Assembly: GCA_037131145.1 (NCBI GenBank)
Contig: JBAXRP010000013.1
Span: forward strand, 1 to 35,051
Direction: 5' to 3'
Source of the DNA: CAIVAT01 sp037131145
Lineage (GTDB): Bacteria > Bacteroidota > Bacteroidia > Bacteroidales > FEN-979
DNA: 35,051 bases
Below are positions 22,263 to 30,926 of this stretch, one piece after another. The notes under the pieces were generated by a model, which was given only the letters and a program-made list of their open reading frames with translations, was not told where the DNA came from and made no database searches. Both the position numbers and the translations under genes were made by a program. The stretch's first letter is position 1, and every line of letters begins with the position of its first letter.

Positions 22263-25172
22263 TTAAAAAACAAAGTTTAAACCAACCAGAATTGTGCGCG
22301 ATTGCGGGTAGGTAAAGAAGTCGGTTCCGATAATGATGTTGCTGGAACCGCCGTAATAGTTTACCTCAGGGTCCATACCGGTATAATTGGTGAAGGTGAA
22401 TAGGTTCTGGATGGCGCCGAATACTTTGGCTGACTTCATACCGATATGTTTGATCCATTTTTTATTGAAGTTGTAGCTAAGCGTGATATTCTTCACCCTG
22501 AGGAAAGAACCATCTTCAATAAACCTTGATGATTTATATGAATCACCTACTCTGGGGAACTGAGTGATGTCGCCTGGCTTTTGCCACCGGCCATTCATCC
22601 GTGCCGTCTGGTTGTCCTCGCCGGTTCCGGATTCCAGGTAGATCAGCGTTCCGTTGAAAATTTCATTTCCATAAACAGCCTGGAGAAAAATGGAAAGTTC
22701 AAAAGATTTGTACCCGAAAACATTGGTGAACCCCGCTGTGAAATCCGGGTTCGGGTCGCCAGTCTTTGTAAGGTCAGCGTCGTTGATGGTTCCATCGCCG
22801 TTTAGGTCTTCATAAACCAGGTTGCCGGTAGTTGGATCAACGCCAAGACATTTGTATCCAATGAAAATGCCAATAGGTTCCCCGACCTGGACAGCGTTTC
22901 CGCCACGTCCTTGCGGAGGTATTGGCTGGTCTTCATAAAGGCTCAGTACCTTGTTGCGGTTCGTCGCAAAATTGAGGGAGGAGGTCCAGGTGAATGCCTT
23001 GTCAATATTCACTGTATTCAGCACAACCTCAAGCCCTTTGTTTTCAAGTTGCCCGATGTTTGATGAGATCACATAAAATCCTGACGAGGAAGGGATCGGT
23101 CTTTGAAGCAGAAGATCCTTGGTATGATTGTAATAGACGTCAAAATTCATGTTAACCCTGCTTTTAAATAATGATATGTCAAAACCCAGTCCGGTTTGAG
23201 CGGTGGATTCCCATTTCAGGTCGGGATTGGGTAACTGGATAGGTGCGATACCTGAACCGCCACCATAGTTGTAACCGGCTTGGTAAAGACCGAGTGAGGC
23301 GAAATCATCAATGCCATCATTCCCTGTATATCCATAAATGGCTCTGATTTTGAGCTCATTAATCCATTTTACTTTTTTAAGGAACGGTTCTTCCGACATC
23401 CGCCATGCAAAAGAGCCTGAAGGGAAATAACCGTACTTGTTGTTTTCCCCGAATTTGGAGGAACCATCGGCACGGGCAGTGAGGGTAAAGATGTATTTGA
23501 ATTTATAATTGTATTTGATTTGTCCGAAGAAGGAATTCAGAACCCGGTCGAGGGCTGTAGCAGAAGCGGCGCGAATGAGACCGGCGGAAGTCATGTACTG
23601 GAGATTATCGTTCGGAAAATTAATGCCTTCAATATAGGTGGTCCGGTTGCAATATTTCTCAAAACTTTGGCCGATCAGGATATCAATATTATGGTTTTCT
23701 TTAATATCCGTGATATACTGGAGCACATTGTTGGTTGTAAGATTACTGGTATAACTGGTCCCTTCAATCCCCAACCCGTTGTATTTTTTGCCCTGACGGG
23801 TGGTTGTTGGATCGTAACTATGTTCCCTTAGATTATATATATCAATCCCGAATTTTGAGGTGAAAGTAAACCCGTCCAGGAACTTATATTCTACGTAGGC
23901 ATTTCCCGCAGTGCGGTTGGTAAATGCATTATTAATCGAATTTTTAGCAATGGCTACAGGGTTTGCGTAAAACATTGACTCGTCGTATTGTCCGTTGGTA
24001 TCATAAACCGGGTAAATAGCAGGAATTGACATTGCATTAGGCAACGGACCGTTGAGGGTAGCGTCGCCTTCAACCCTGGCATTTTTTGAGTATGTGATGC
24101 CAACTCCGCCTCCTATAGTGAGGTTGGGCAAAATCTTATAGTCCGCGTTGATGCGTCCGCTGTAACGCTGAAATGATGTTCCTTTCACAACGCCATCCTG
24201 GTCATAATAGTTACCGGATATGAAGAGCCTGAATTTGTCGCTGCCGCTGCTGACAGAAATTTCGGTATTCGCCGTGGGCGCCGTTTGCAATATCTCGCTC
24301 ATCCAGTCGGTATTGATTCCCTGAACATTGGTTCCCTTGTAGGCATTCCAATCATCAGCGCTCATCATTGGAATTATCCTGTCTTTGGGTAAAGTTTGCC
24401 AACCATAGCTGAGGTTCAGCGATACATCAGTTTTGTCGCGGCTTCCTTTTTTGGTAGTGATAAGAATTACTCCGTTGGAAGCCCGCGCGCCATATACCGA
24501 AGTGGCGGAAGCATCTTTGAGAATGGTCATTGTTTCGATATCATTTGGGTTTATATCGCTCATTGCATTAATTTCCTGTCCACTCATGCCTACCTGGGAA
24601 TATTGCCCTGTAATTGCAGGAATCCCGTCAATAACGATCAGGGGTTGGTTACTTGCATTGATGGAACTGCCTCCCCTGAGTTTTATCATGTTCTGACCGC
24701 CGGGGGTGCCCGATTGCGTAATTACCGTGAGTCCGGCAGTTTGACCTTGAAGAACCCCATCAAGAGTTCGGATTGGGATATTTTTGATTTCATCCTCATT
24801 AACTGTTTCTATTGAACTTGAAATCAGTTTTTTGCTGGTAGCGCTATATCCCACAACAACCAGCTCGCCAAGCGGAATGTCCTGGTCGGTCATCTTCATG
24901 TTGATTACCTTGTGGTTGTTCACGGAAATTTCCTGTGTCTGCATGCCGACATAAGAATAAACCAGAACTCCTTTGGCTGGCGAAAGAAGTGAATATTTTC
25001 CGTTGATGTCGGAAGTGGTTCCCTGAGTAGTTCCCTTGATCAGGATGGTAACTCCGGGAAGAGGCGAGTTGTCGTCCGACGATGTAATTATCCCGCTCAC
25101 CGGGATGTCCTGCGCAGTTAGTCTCTGCAAAATAACAGTAAACAGCAACAACAAAAAGTACGTTTTTTTCAT
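22263..25172 (-). CDS. SusC/RagA-family TonB-dependent outer-membrane transporter
   Basis: The 969-residue protein has signal peptide MKKTYFLLLLFTVILQRLTA and an N-terminal carboxypeptidase-regulatory-like domain (about 22-100, DIPVSGIITSSDDNSPLPGV). The TonB plug contains LDGVLQGQTAGLTVITQSGT, LRGGSSINASNQPLIVIDGI and DASATSVYGARASNGVI. A long beta-barrel follows, ending in a terminal Phe (LVGLNFVF) as expected for Bam recognition. It forms the pore of the SusCD import complex powered by TonB-ExbBD. It starts 15 bases after the cyanophycinase stop. The substrate is inferred from the operon to be dipeptides or short fragments of cyanophycin. Confidence 0.97.
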   Translation of the reverse strand: MKKTYFLLLLFTVILQRLTAQDIPVSGIITSSDDNSPLPGVTILIKGTTQGTTSDINGKYSLLSPAKGVLVYSYVGMQTQEISVNNHKVINMKMTDQDIPLGELVVVGYSATSKKLISSSIETVNEDEIKNIPIRTLDGVLQGQTAGLTVITQSGTPGGQNMIKLRGGSSINASNQPLIVIDGIPAITGQYSQVGMSGQEINAMSDINPNDIETMTILKDASATSVYGARASNGVILITTKKGSRDKTDVSLNLSYGWQTLPKDRIIPMMSADDWNAYKGTNVQGINTDWMSEILQTAPTANTEISVSSGSDKFRLFISGNYYDQDGVVKGTSFQRYSGRINADYKILPNLTIGGGVGITYSKNARVEGDATLNGPLPNAMSIPAIYPVYDTNGQYDESMFYANPVAIAKNSINNAFTNRTAGNAYVEYKFLDGFTFTSKFGIDIYNLREHSYDPTTTRQGKKYNGLGIEGTSYTSNLTTNNVLQYITDIKENHNIDILIGQSFEKYCNRTTYIEGINFPNDNLQYMTSAGLIRAASATALDRVLNSFFGQIKYNYKFKYIFTLTARADGSSKFGENNKYGYFPSGSFAWRMSEEPFLKKVKWINELKIRAIYGYTGNDGIDDFASLGLYQAGYNYGGGSGIAPIQLPNPDLKWESTAQTGLGFDISLFKSRVNMNFDVYYNHTKDLLLQRPIPSSSGFYVISSNIGQLENKGLEVVLNTVNIDKAFTWTSSLNFATNRNKVLSLYEDQPIPPQGRGGNAVQVGEPIGIFIGYKCLGVDPTTGNLVYEDLNGDGTINDADLTKTGDPNPDFTAGFTNVFGYKSFELSIFLQAVYGNEIFNGTLIYLESGTGEDNQTARMNGRWQKPGDITQFPRVGDSYKSSRFIEDGSFLRVKNITLSYNFNKKWIKHIGMKSAKVFGAIQNLFTFTNYTGMDPEVNYYGGSSNIIIGTDFFTYPQSRTILVGLNFVF

Positions 25173-25187
25173 GGGTTTTGACTTTGG

Positions 25188-26477
25188 TTAGTATTCTTTT
25201 TTTATTAAAGGCGTTATTGAAATATGAACAGGGCTGACATCCATCCTGATATTTGTCACTGTATATCGGTCGCCCTCGTTTTGCCGGTCGCAATAAAAAC
25301 CAGCGCTTATTGGGATTTTGGATAATGTGACAATAAATCCTGAACTGTCATTAAAAAAACTGAGGTTATGAACAGTATCGGCTCCCTTATTATCTATCAG
25401 ATTTACTGTAATCAGGTCATGGAAACTGGCGGAATGGCTGGAGAAAATTCCTGCCTGTCCCGGATTTTCAACATTGTAGTATTCATTTCCTCGCGTAGAT
25501 TTTTTATCGCCGGTGGGAGTAATTATCCCTGTTACTGGGTCAAACGTGTCGCCATTATCCAATGAACTGACCAGAAGGTTTTTAATTTCCGGCAGGTTCT
25601 GAATGTAAGAAATTCCGGCTTCGGCGGTTTTGATGATAGTAACGCTCGAAGCGCCGGCAACTTTCACAAGGTTTTGCTTCCCAAGATAGATCAGCGCTGT
25701 GTTCTCATCAACGCCAAATCCCAAGGTAAACCTGTTTTTTTCATTCATAAGCGCAACTATGAGCCGTCCGATCCGGGCTCTTTGATTAAAATGCTGATCT
25801 ACGATTCCATAAGGAAAAAACCCTAAACCCGGCGACATCATCACGCCCGCGCTTTCAGGAAAATCATCTCCACTAAAATCATTAATAACGCCATGAGTGA
25901 GCGCTGCCAGGCTATTGCCTCCGCCAATCATAGCCTCGCTCATAATGGCAGCGCCGGCGCTTGTGCCGCCCACTACGCCGCCTGAACGGAATACATCCCA
26001 AACGGCTTCAAGAACAGCCGTTTTACTGCCATCAGGCATGAGCAGTGTTTTCATCGTTCGGCTCTGGTCGCCGCCTGTAAACCACACAGCCGAACACGAT
26101 CTTACAATGCGGGCAAGGCTGGAGTCGTTTCCGTTGCTTTTCCATTCCGATTCATTTACAGCTTTTGTGCTGTCATCGTCAATCATGGCAACATTAATCA
26201 GGTGAATGTTTTCAGGTTTTATCCGATATGAAATCAGGATATTCCGGAAACTCATATACGACTGCATCGCTACGCCGCTCGCTGAGGGTATTACTGCGAA
26301 AGAGGCTTTTTCTGTTCCTCCGGCAAGTTCGATCAGTTCGTTGTAAACACTTTTGTTGGTAGGATCAAGTCCTCCTCCAACAATTACAAGGTTGCCGGCA
26401 GGCAATGATTGACTGTAAGAATTGAACGAAAGAAGGACTAATAGGGCGATTAGTTGTGGGGAGAATTTGTTCATCAT
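25188..26477 (-). CDS. Secreted cyanophycinase (peptidase family S51)
   Basis: The 429-residue protein has signal peptide MMNKFSPQLIALLVLLSFNS, then YSQ. The S51 core follows: LVIVGGGLDPTN, WFTGGDQSRTM (substrate-binding Gln), the nucleophile elbow GGTSAGAAIMSEAM, and VDQHFNQRARIGRL, whose Asp, His and Arg match cyanophycinase active-site positions. The C-terminal 130 residues are an extra beta-rich region. Extracellular cyanophycinases cut multi-L-arginyl-poly-aspartate to beta-Asp-Arg dipeptides. It is the first gene of the operon with susC, susD and the PKD lipoprotein. Other S51 members such as dipeptidase E lack the DQHF-x-x-R-x-R-x-G-R-L motif, which makes cyanophycinase the better call. 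Confidence 0.9.
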   Translation of the reverse strand: MMNKFSPQLIALLVLLSFNSYSQSLPAGNLVIVGGGLDPTNKSVYNELIELAGGTEKASFAVIPSASGVAMQSYMSFRNILISYRIKPENIHLINVAMIDDDSTKAVNESEWKSNGNDSSLARIVRSCSAVWFTGGDQSRTMKTLLMPDGSKTAVLEAVWDVFRSGGVVGGTSAGAAIMSEAMIGGGNSLAALTHGVINDFSGDDFPESAGVMMSPGLGFFPYGIVDQHFNQRARIGRLIVALMNEKNRFTLGFGVDENTALIYLGKQNLVKVAGASSVTIIKTAEAGISYIQNLPEIKNLLVSSLDNGDTFDPVTGIITPTGDKKSTRGNEYYNVENPGQAGIFSSHSASFHDLITVNLIDNKGADTVHNLSFFNDSSGFIVTLSKIPISAGFYCDRQNEGDRYTVTNIRMDVSPVHISITPLIKKEY

Positions 26478-26560
26478 TATTCAATTGAGCCTGAGGGGCT
26501 GACGTTTTTTATATAACCTGTGAAATTGCCTGGTTCGAAGAAACCGATTGTTCATGCGAA

Positions 26561-26593
26561 GTTAAAAAATTAACTACCTCTGACAGGAACAAA
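26561..26593 (-). promoter_or_regulatory. Candidate promoter and operator of the cyanophycinase-SusCD operon
   Basis: On the minus strand TTTG (26590-26593) is followed after 17 bases by TAATTTTT (26565-26572), one mismatch from the Bacteroidetes -33/-7 pair. The -7 box overlaps the palindrome GTTAA-AAAA-TTAAC (26561-26574), a possible regulator site. Predicted transcription starts about 80 bases before ATG 26477. Confidence 0.5.
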
Positions 26594-26606
26594 CATCATT
26601 TTTTCT

Positions 26607-26614
26607 CAAATTTG
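26607..26614 (+). promoter_or_regulatory. Candidate -7 promoter box of iadA
   Basis: CAAATTTG followed by CA is one mismatch from TAnnTTTG and lies 17 bases before the iadA ATG at 26632. It shares the 154-base divergent gap with the operon promoter, so both could answer to one regulator. The match is weak and there is no clear -33 box. Confidence 0.3.
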
Positions 26615-26631
26615 CAGCAAAATCAAATATC

Positions 26632-27759
26632 ATGCTGACACTTTTTAAAAATGCACAAATTTTTCGTCCGGAGTTCCTCGGAATAAAGGATGTTCTTACG
26701 GGTGGAAAAAGCATCCTCTCAATTGCCGATCATCTTGAACCTCCTGTAGGAACGGAGGTGGATATCATTGATTGCACCGGACTCTGGCTTGTTCCCGGCA
26801 TTATTGACAGCCACGTCCATATTACCGGCGGAGGAGGCGAAGGCGGTCCTGCCAGCCGGATGCCCGAACTCCAATTGAGTATGATGTTCGATGGCGGCGT
26901 TACCACTGTAATCGGATGTCTTGGCACCGACGGTATAACCCGAACTGTTGAAAGTGTGCTGATGAAGGTCAAAACGCTACGGGCTCTTGGCGTTTCCGCA
27001 TGGATGTACACTGGAGCATACCAGGTTCCGGCGCCCACCATCACAGGCGATATCGCGAAAGATATCGCTCTGTTCGAAGAGATCATCGGGGTTGGTGAAA
27101 TAGCCATTTCCGACCACCGTTCTTCAGTGCCGTCAGTGGCTGAATTGGCGCGGATTACAGCCCATGCGCGAGTTGCAGGAATGATAGGCGGCAAAGCCGG
27201 AATCGTTAATATACACATGGGAGACGCCAAAGATCCTTTCAGACCATTACACGATGTAGTTGCCACTACCGAAATGGGCTACAAGCAGTTCGTACCCACC
27301 CATTGCAACCGAAATCCTTACATTTTTGAAGACGCCAAAGAATATGGGAAAAAAGGCTATCTCGATATTACCGCCAGTTCCTATCCTTATGACCCCGATT
27401 GTGAGATAAAACCATCAGTGGCGCTGAAACAACTCCTCAAAGCTGGCGTACCAATCGAGCATATTACATTTACATCCGACGGATGCGGCTCTCTTCCATG
27501 TTTCGATTCGGAAGGAAGACTGGTGAAAATTGACATGGGACTTCCTTCATCTATTTTGCGGGAGATTAAAGAATCTGTTCTGGAAGATCAGATTCCACTG
27601 GATATTGCGTTGAAAGTTGCCACCTCAAACCCGGCGGATATTTTGAAATTAGCAGGTAAAGGTCGCATTCGCGAAGGTTGCGACGCTGATTTGCTTTTGC
27701 TGGAACCAAATTTCAATATCGTTCACCTGATGGCAATGGGGAAGATCATTAAACGTTAA
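26632..27759 (+). CDS. iadA: Isoaspartyl (beta-aspartyl) dipeptidase
   Basis: The 375-residue amidohydrolase aligns by eye along its length with E. coli IadA. Metal ligands are H61 and H63 (SHVHITGGGGEGGP), H195 (IHMGD), H224 (PTHCNRN) and D283 (TSDGCGS). Substrate residues E70, Y130 (TGAYQVP), R163 (SDHRSS) and R227 are also present. At the position of the carbamylated Lys162 of E. coli this protein has Glu156 (GVGEIAISDHRS). It hydrolyses beta-Asp-X dipeptides, including the beta-Asp-Arg released by cyanophycinase, to Asp and the free amino acid. No signal peptide is seen, so it acts in the cytoplasm. It is divergent from the cyanophycinase-SusCD operon across a 154-base gap. Confidence 0.95.
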   Translation: MLTLFKNAQIFRPEFLGIKDVLTGGKSILSIADHLEPPVGTEVDIIDCTGLWLVPGIIDSHVHITGGGGEGGPASRMPELQLSMMFDGGVTTVIGCLGTDGITRTVESVLMKVKTLRALGVSAWMYTGAYQVPAPTITGDIAKDIALFEEIIGVGEIAISDHRSSVPSVAELARITAHARVAGMIGGKAGIVNIHMGDAKDPFRPLHDVVATTEMGYKQFVPTHCNRNPYIFEDAKEYGKKGYLDITASSYPYDPDCEIKPSVALKQLLKAGVPIEHITFTSDGCGSLPCFDSEGRLVKIDMGLPSSILREIKESVLEDQIPLDIALKVATSNPADILKLAGKGRIREGCDADLLLLEPNFNIVHLMAMGKIIKR

Positions 27760-27778
27760 CCATTAAATCAGGAGCCTT

Positions 27779-27917
27779 CTCCGAAAAGTAAACAATTTGG
27801 ACTAAAGTCCAGTAACTATCTGTTTATCAATTGCCACGACCTTAAGGTCGTGGCAATTCAAGTTGCTGATATACCAGGCTTTAGCCAAACTATGATTTTT
27901 ATAACCACTTTTCGGAG
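27779..27917 (+). repeat. Nested palindromic repeat element, copy A, with a 30-bp perfect palindrome
   Basis: Outer arms CTCCGAAAAGT (27779-27789) and ACTTTTCGGAG (27907-27917) are perfect inverted repeats. Inside are GGACT-AA-AGTCC (27799-27810), a 30-bp perfect palindrome (27829-27858; left half AATTGCCACGACCTT), and GGCT-TT-AGCC (27877-27886). The element lies between iadA and the M28 peptidase gene. No transposase is encoded. The multi-palindrome form resembles REP/BIME or non-autonomous mobile sequences; blocks recur at 19573-19634. Confidence 0.85.
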
Positions 27918-27967
27918 TGGACTCAATGAGGGAGAATTTCATTCGTTTTAATCTATATTTATTTCTC

Positions 27968-29551
27968 ATGAGAAGATTATTCATTTTTATCCTTTTTTTT
28001 GGGAGGGCGCTCACAACCCTTACAGCACAAAGTACATCCAACGCTGTTCCGGCTCCTGTGGAAAATGACTTTCAAGGCATAATCTCTTTTCTCGCCTCCG
28101 ACTGGATGGAGGGTCGCGAAACCGGAACCAATGGCGCATTGATGGCGGCTGACTACATTGCCTCCATGATGCAAGTAAACGGGGTCATGCCTTATGGCGA
28201 TGCGGCTTTGAAAAATGATTCAGGTTTTTCGCGGAAAACCTGCCTGACATATTTGCAAAATTTCAAAATGATCCGATGTCAGGTTGAAAAATCTTCACTG
28301 GCATTGATCCGGAATTCTTCCGATGCTGAATCTCTCCTCCTTTTCGCTCCCGGCGCCGACTATAAAACCGATCCTGTTCCATTTGGCAGGGAAGCGGAAG
28401 CAATGGTAATATATGCAGGCTATGGAATTGAAGCTCCAGGCAAAGGGTATAACGACTACGCGGGGATAGACGTCCGAAACCGGATAGTCATGATTCTGGA
28501 TGGATATCCCGGTAACGCCGATACAACCTCCCCTGCCTGGAAAAAGCTTGGCAGCTCTTTTGGGGAAGATTTTGCTGCATTGAAAAAGAAACTGAAAACC
28601 GCTGAGAAACATGGCGCCCTTGCAGTGATTTATGTTGATCCTAAAGTTTTAAACAACGCTCTGAATAACGCTTTACCTGAAGATGATGACGATAATTTCC
28701 GGCATTATTTACCCGGCGATACCGGGAAGTTGCAAATTCCATGCTTTATGACTGGAAAAGACGCTACCCTACAGATTTTGGACGGTTCCGGGATTGATAT
28801 GACAGACTTTGAAAAAAAGGCTGCACTGAACCTCTCTACCGCCTCAGCGCCGATGCAGGGGAAAAAACTCAGATTTTCAATTACCATGAAATCCGAAGAG
28901 ATCATCATCCGGAATGTGCTTGGCATAATTCGCGGTAGCGACACAACACGGAATATCATTGTCGGCGCGCATTATGATCATCTTGGAGTAAGAAAGGGCA
29001 AGGTTTTCAACGGCGCCGACGACAACGCCTCCGGTGTTGCCGGGATGCTTGCCCTCGCAAAAGTTTGGGCAAAATGTGCGGAAAAACCACGCTGTAACAT
29101 CATTTTTGCCGCCTGGACCGGCGAAGAAAAAGGGAAACTGGGGAGTAATTATTTTTCCCGGAATTCCAGGATCCTCCCTGACAGGTTATTCCTTGTTGTA
29201 AATCTTGATATGATCTCGCGTAGCGCACCGGAGGATAAAGCCGGCAGGCAACTCAGCATCGGGACTTTGACCGCCAATGAAGATCTGAGAACCATTGCCA
29301 AAACCATTAATTCAAAGCTGGAAAAACCCTTTGTGCTTGAACTCTGGGATGTTACCGGCTATTCGGGAAGCGATTACGGACCTTTTACCGCCCGGAAAGT
29401 TCCAATCATAACTTTTCATGCAGGATTTCCGGATGAATATCACACGCCATTGGACGATGCTGAGAGAGCTGATCCTGCGAAGATGGAAAATATCCTGAAG
29501 ATTGTAAATGATTGCATCCGCGAGGCAACAGAAAATCCTCCTGTCAGATAA
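27968..29551 (+). CDS. Secreted M28-family zinc aminopeptidase with PA domain
   Basis: From ATG 27968 the protein has 527 residues and begins with signal peptide MRRLFIFILFFGRALTTLTA. The longer frame from 27917 starts inside the repeat element and is rejected. A PA-type insert (about 110-290; VIYAGYGIEAPGKGYNDYAG) precedes the M28 core: GAHYDHLG (His335), NGADDNASG (Asp351), WTGEEKGKLGS (catalytic Glu386 and ligand Glu387), VNLDM, and FHAGFPDEYHTPLDD with the last His. All five expected zinc ligands are visible. It removes N-terminal residues from peptides in the periplasm or outside. It sits next to the cyanophycin genes on the iadA side and probably extends the peptide-scavenging function. 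Confidence 0.93.
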   Translation: MRRLFIFILFFGRALTTLTAQSTSNAVPAPVENDFQGIISFLASDWMEGRETGTNGALMAADYIASMMQVNGVMPYGDAALKNDSGFSRKTCLTYLQNFKMIRCQVEKSSLALIRNSSDAESLLLFAPGADYKTDPVPFGREAEAMVIYAGYGIEAPGKGYNDYAGIDVRNRIVMILDGYPGNADTTSPAWKKLGSSFGEDFAALKKKLKTAEKHGALAVIYVDPKVLNNALNNALPEDDDDNFRHYLPGDTGKLQIPCFMTGKDATLQILDGSGIDMTDFEKKAALNLSTASAPMQGKKLRFSITMKSEEIIIRNVLGIIRGSDTTRNIIVGAHYDHLGVRKGKVFNGADDNASGVAGMLALAKVWAKCAEKPRCNIIFAAWTGEEKGKLGSNYFSRNSRILPDRLFLVVNLDMISRSAPEDKAGRQLSIGTLTANEDLRTIAKTINSKLEKPFVLELWDVTGYSGSDYGPFTARKVPIITFHAGFPDEYHTPLDDAERADPAKMENILKIVNDCIREATENPPVR

Positions 29552-29777
29552 ATTTCTTTGATTCTGGTGGGTTCTTTGCCTTTGATAAAAACTCTCTAAA
29601 ATCGCTAATTCGATCAACACCGTCAGAGAATAAAAAATGAATTTTATATTCATTGATGTAATCAGCCTGGGCGATGGAAATGACCATAAAATGTGATTGA
29701 CTTTTAGCAAAGATAAAGAATTTTCAACCAGGAGTTTTACAGATCTAAACCAGGGCTAAAGGAATAAGCATTTTTTG
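29552..29777. other. Convergent intergenic gap without a recognised feature
   Basis: This AT-rich gap lies between the stop codons of the M28 peptidase and the racemase-family gene. No clean stem followed by a T-run was found, so neither operon has an evident intrinsic terminator here, and no small gene of coding quality was seen. Confidence 0.6.
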
Positions 29778-30887
29778 TCAAATTTTCAGGGCAATGCTTC
29801 TAACCGTCACGTTGTCGAGCGCACGCATGTTCACCTCCACCCCTATTCCCGGTTTAACGGGAACGTCCATGGTACCATCGGGATTGACCACAAATTCAGG
29901 CTCCACGATATCTTCTTTGTAATACCTTTTGCTTGCCGAAATATCGCCCGGAAGGGTGAAATTTGAAAGAGAAGCCAACGCCACGTTGCCAGCCCTGCCG
30001 ATCCCCGATTCGAGCATGCCGCCGCACCATACCGGGATCTTCATAGAGGCACAATAATCGTGGATGAGCTTTGATTCGGTGAAACCGCCTACGCGCCCGG
30101 GTTTGATGTTGATGATGCGGCAACTGTCGAGTTCGATGGCTGCGCGGGTATCGTCAAGCGAATGGATGCTTTCATCGAGGCAAATCGGGGTTTTCAGTTC
30201 GCGCTGCAGTTTTGAATGATCGAAAATATCTTCATAACCAAGCGGCTGTTCGATCAGCAACAAATTATAATTATCCATCTTTTTGAATATCCTGATGTCA
30301 TCCAGAGTGTAAGCGGAGTTGGCGTCAACCTGAAGGGCTAAGCCCGGAAACTCCTTTCGCAGGGCTTCAACAAATTGGAGGTCGAGCCCCGGCGCAATCT
30401 TGATCTTTATCCGTTTATATCCCTCTGAAAGATATCCCTCAACCTTTTTGATCAGACCGACAACCGAATCCTGGATGCCAATGCTTACCCCGACGTCAAT
30501 CTTTTTTCGAGCGCCGCCAAGCGCCTGCGACAGTGAAATTCCCTTGCTTTTGGCAAAGGCGTCCCAGATAGCAGCTTCGATGCCGGCTTTTGCCATCATG
30601 TGCCCGCGGACCTTGGCGTAACCCGCAATCGCCTCATCCACGCTTTGAATCTCTTTTCCCAGCACGGCGGGAATTAGAAAATCTTTCAGGATGTGCCAGG
30701 CTGTCGGCACGGTTTCGTAGGAGTAAAACGGCGTACCTTCAGCCACGCTTTCGCCCCAGCCGGTAACGCCTTCCGCATCAACCCTAACGATGATGTGCTC
30801 TTCATCATACTCGGTTCCCATTGAAGTTACAAACGGGCTTACCAAAATCATTTTAACGTGGCGAAGTTCAATTCTTTCTATGCGCAT
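29778..30887 (-). CDS. Enolase-superfamily N-acylamino acid racemase / o-succinylbenzoate synthase
   Basis: The 369-residue enzyme has the MLE-subgroup catalytic set: K161 and K163 (RIKIKI), metal ligands D188 (QVDAN), E213 (LIEQPL) and D238 (CLDES), and K262 (NIKPGRVGG). The stretch IPVWCGGMLESGIGRAGNVA and FTLPGDISASKRYYKEDI is typical of the NSAR/OSBS family. No menaquinone genes are nearby, which argues against a dedicated MenC. The operon instead contains a carboxypeptidase and an amino acid dehydrogenase-like gene, favouring racemisation of N-acylated amino acids or promiscuous activity. Dipeptide epimerase is a less likely reading. It is the last gene of its operon, 39 bases after the M14 gene. 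Confidence 0.88.
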   Translation of the reverse strand: MRIERIELRHVKMILVSPFVTSMGTEYDEEHIIVRVDAEGVTGWGESVAEGTPFYSYETVPTAWHILKDFLIPAVLGKEIQSVDEAIAGYAKVRGHMMAKAGIEAAIWDAFAKSKGISLSQALGGARKKIDVGVSIGIQDSVVGLIKKVEGYLSEGYKRIKIKIAPGLDLQFVEALRKEFPGLALQVDANSAYTLDDIRIFKKMDNYNLLLIEQPLGYEDIFDHSKLQRELKTPICLDESIHSLDDTRAAIELDSCRIINIKPGRVGGFTESKLIHDYCASMKIPVWCGGMLESGIGRAGNVALASLSNFTLPGDISASKRYYKEDIVEPEFVVNPDGTMDVPVKPGIGVEVNMRALDNVTVRSIALKI

Positions 30888-30926
30888 ATTCTTTGTTTTT
30901 ATGAAAATGAAACATCTATGATCTGA

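Noticed and set aside
26730..27266. 178-codon open frame on the minus strand inside iadA
   Set aside because: It is fully antisense to a well-supported gene, is rich in Ser, Pro and Ile of the kind produced by mirror frames, and has no recognisable domain.
19573..27917. Composite transposon carrying the cyanophycin genes
   Set aside because: The flanking repeats encode no transposase and no target-site duplication is visible; only the bracketing by direct repeats is claimed.
29778..30887. Menaquinone biosynthesis MenC as the definite call
   Set aside because: The family cannot separate OSBS from N-acylamino acid racemase by eye, and no men genes are near; the call is left as NSAR/OSBS family.
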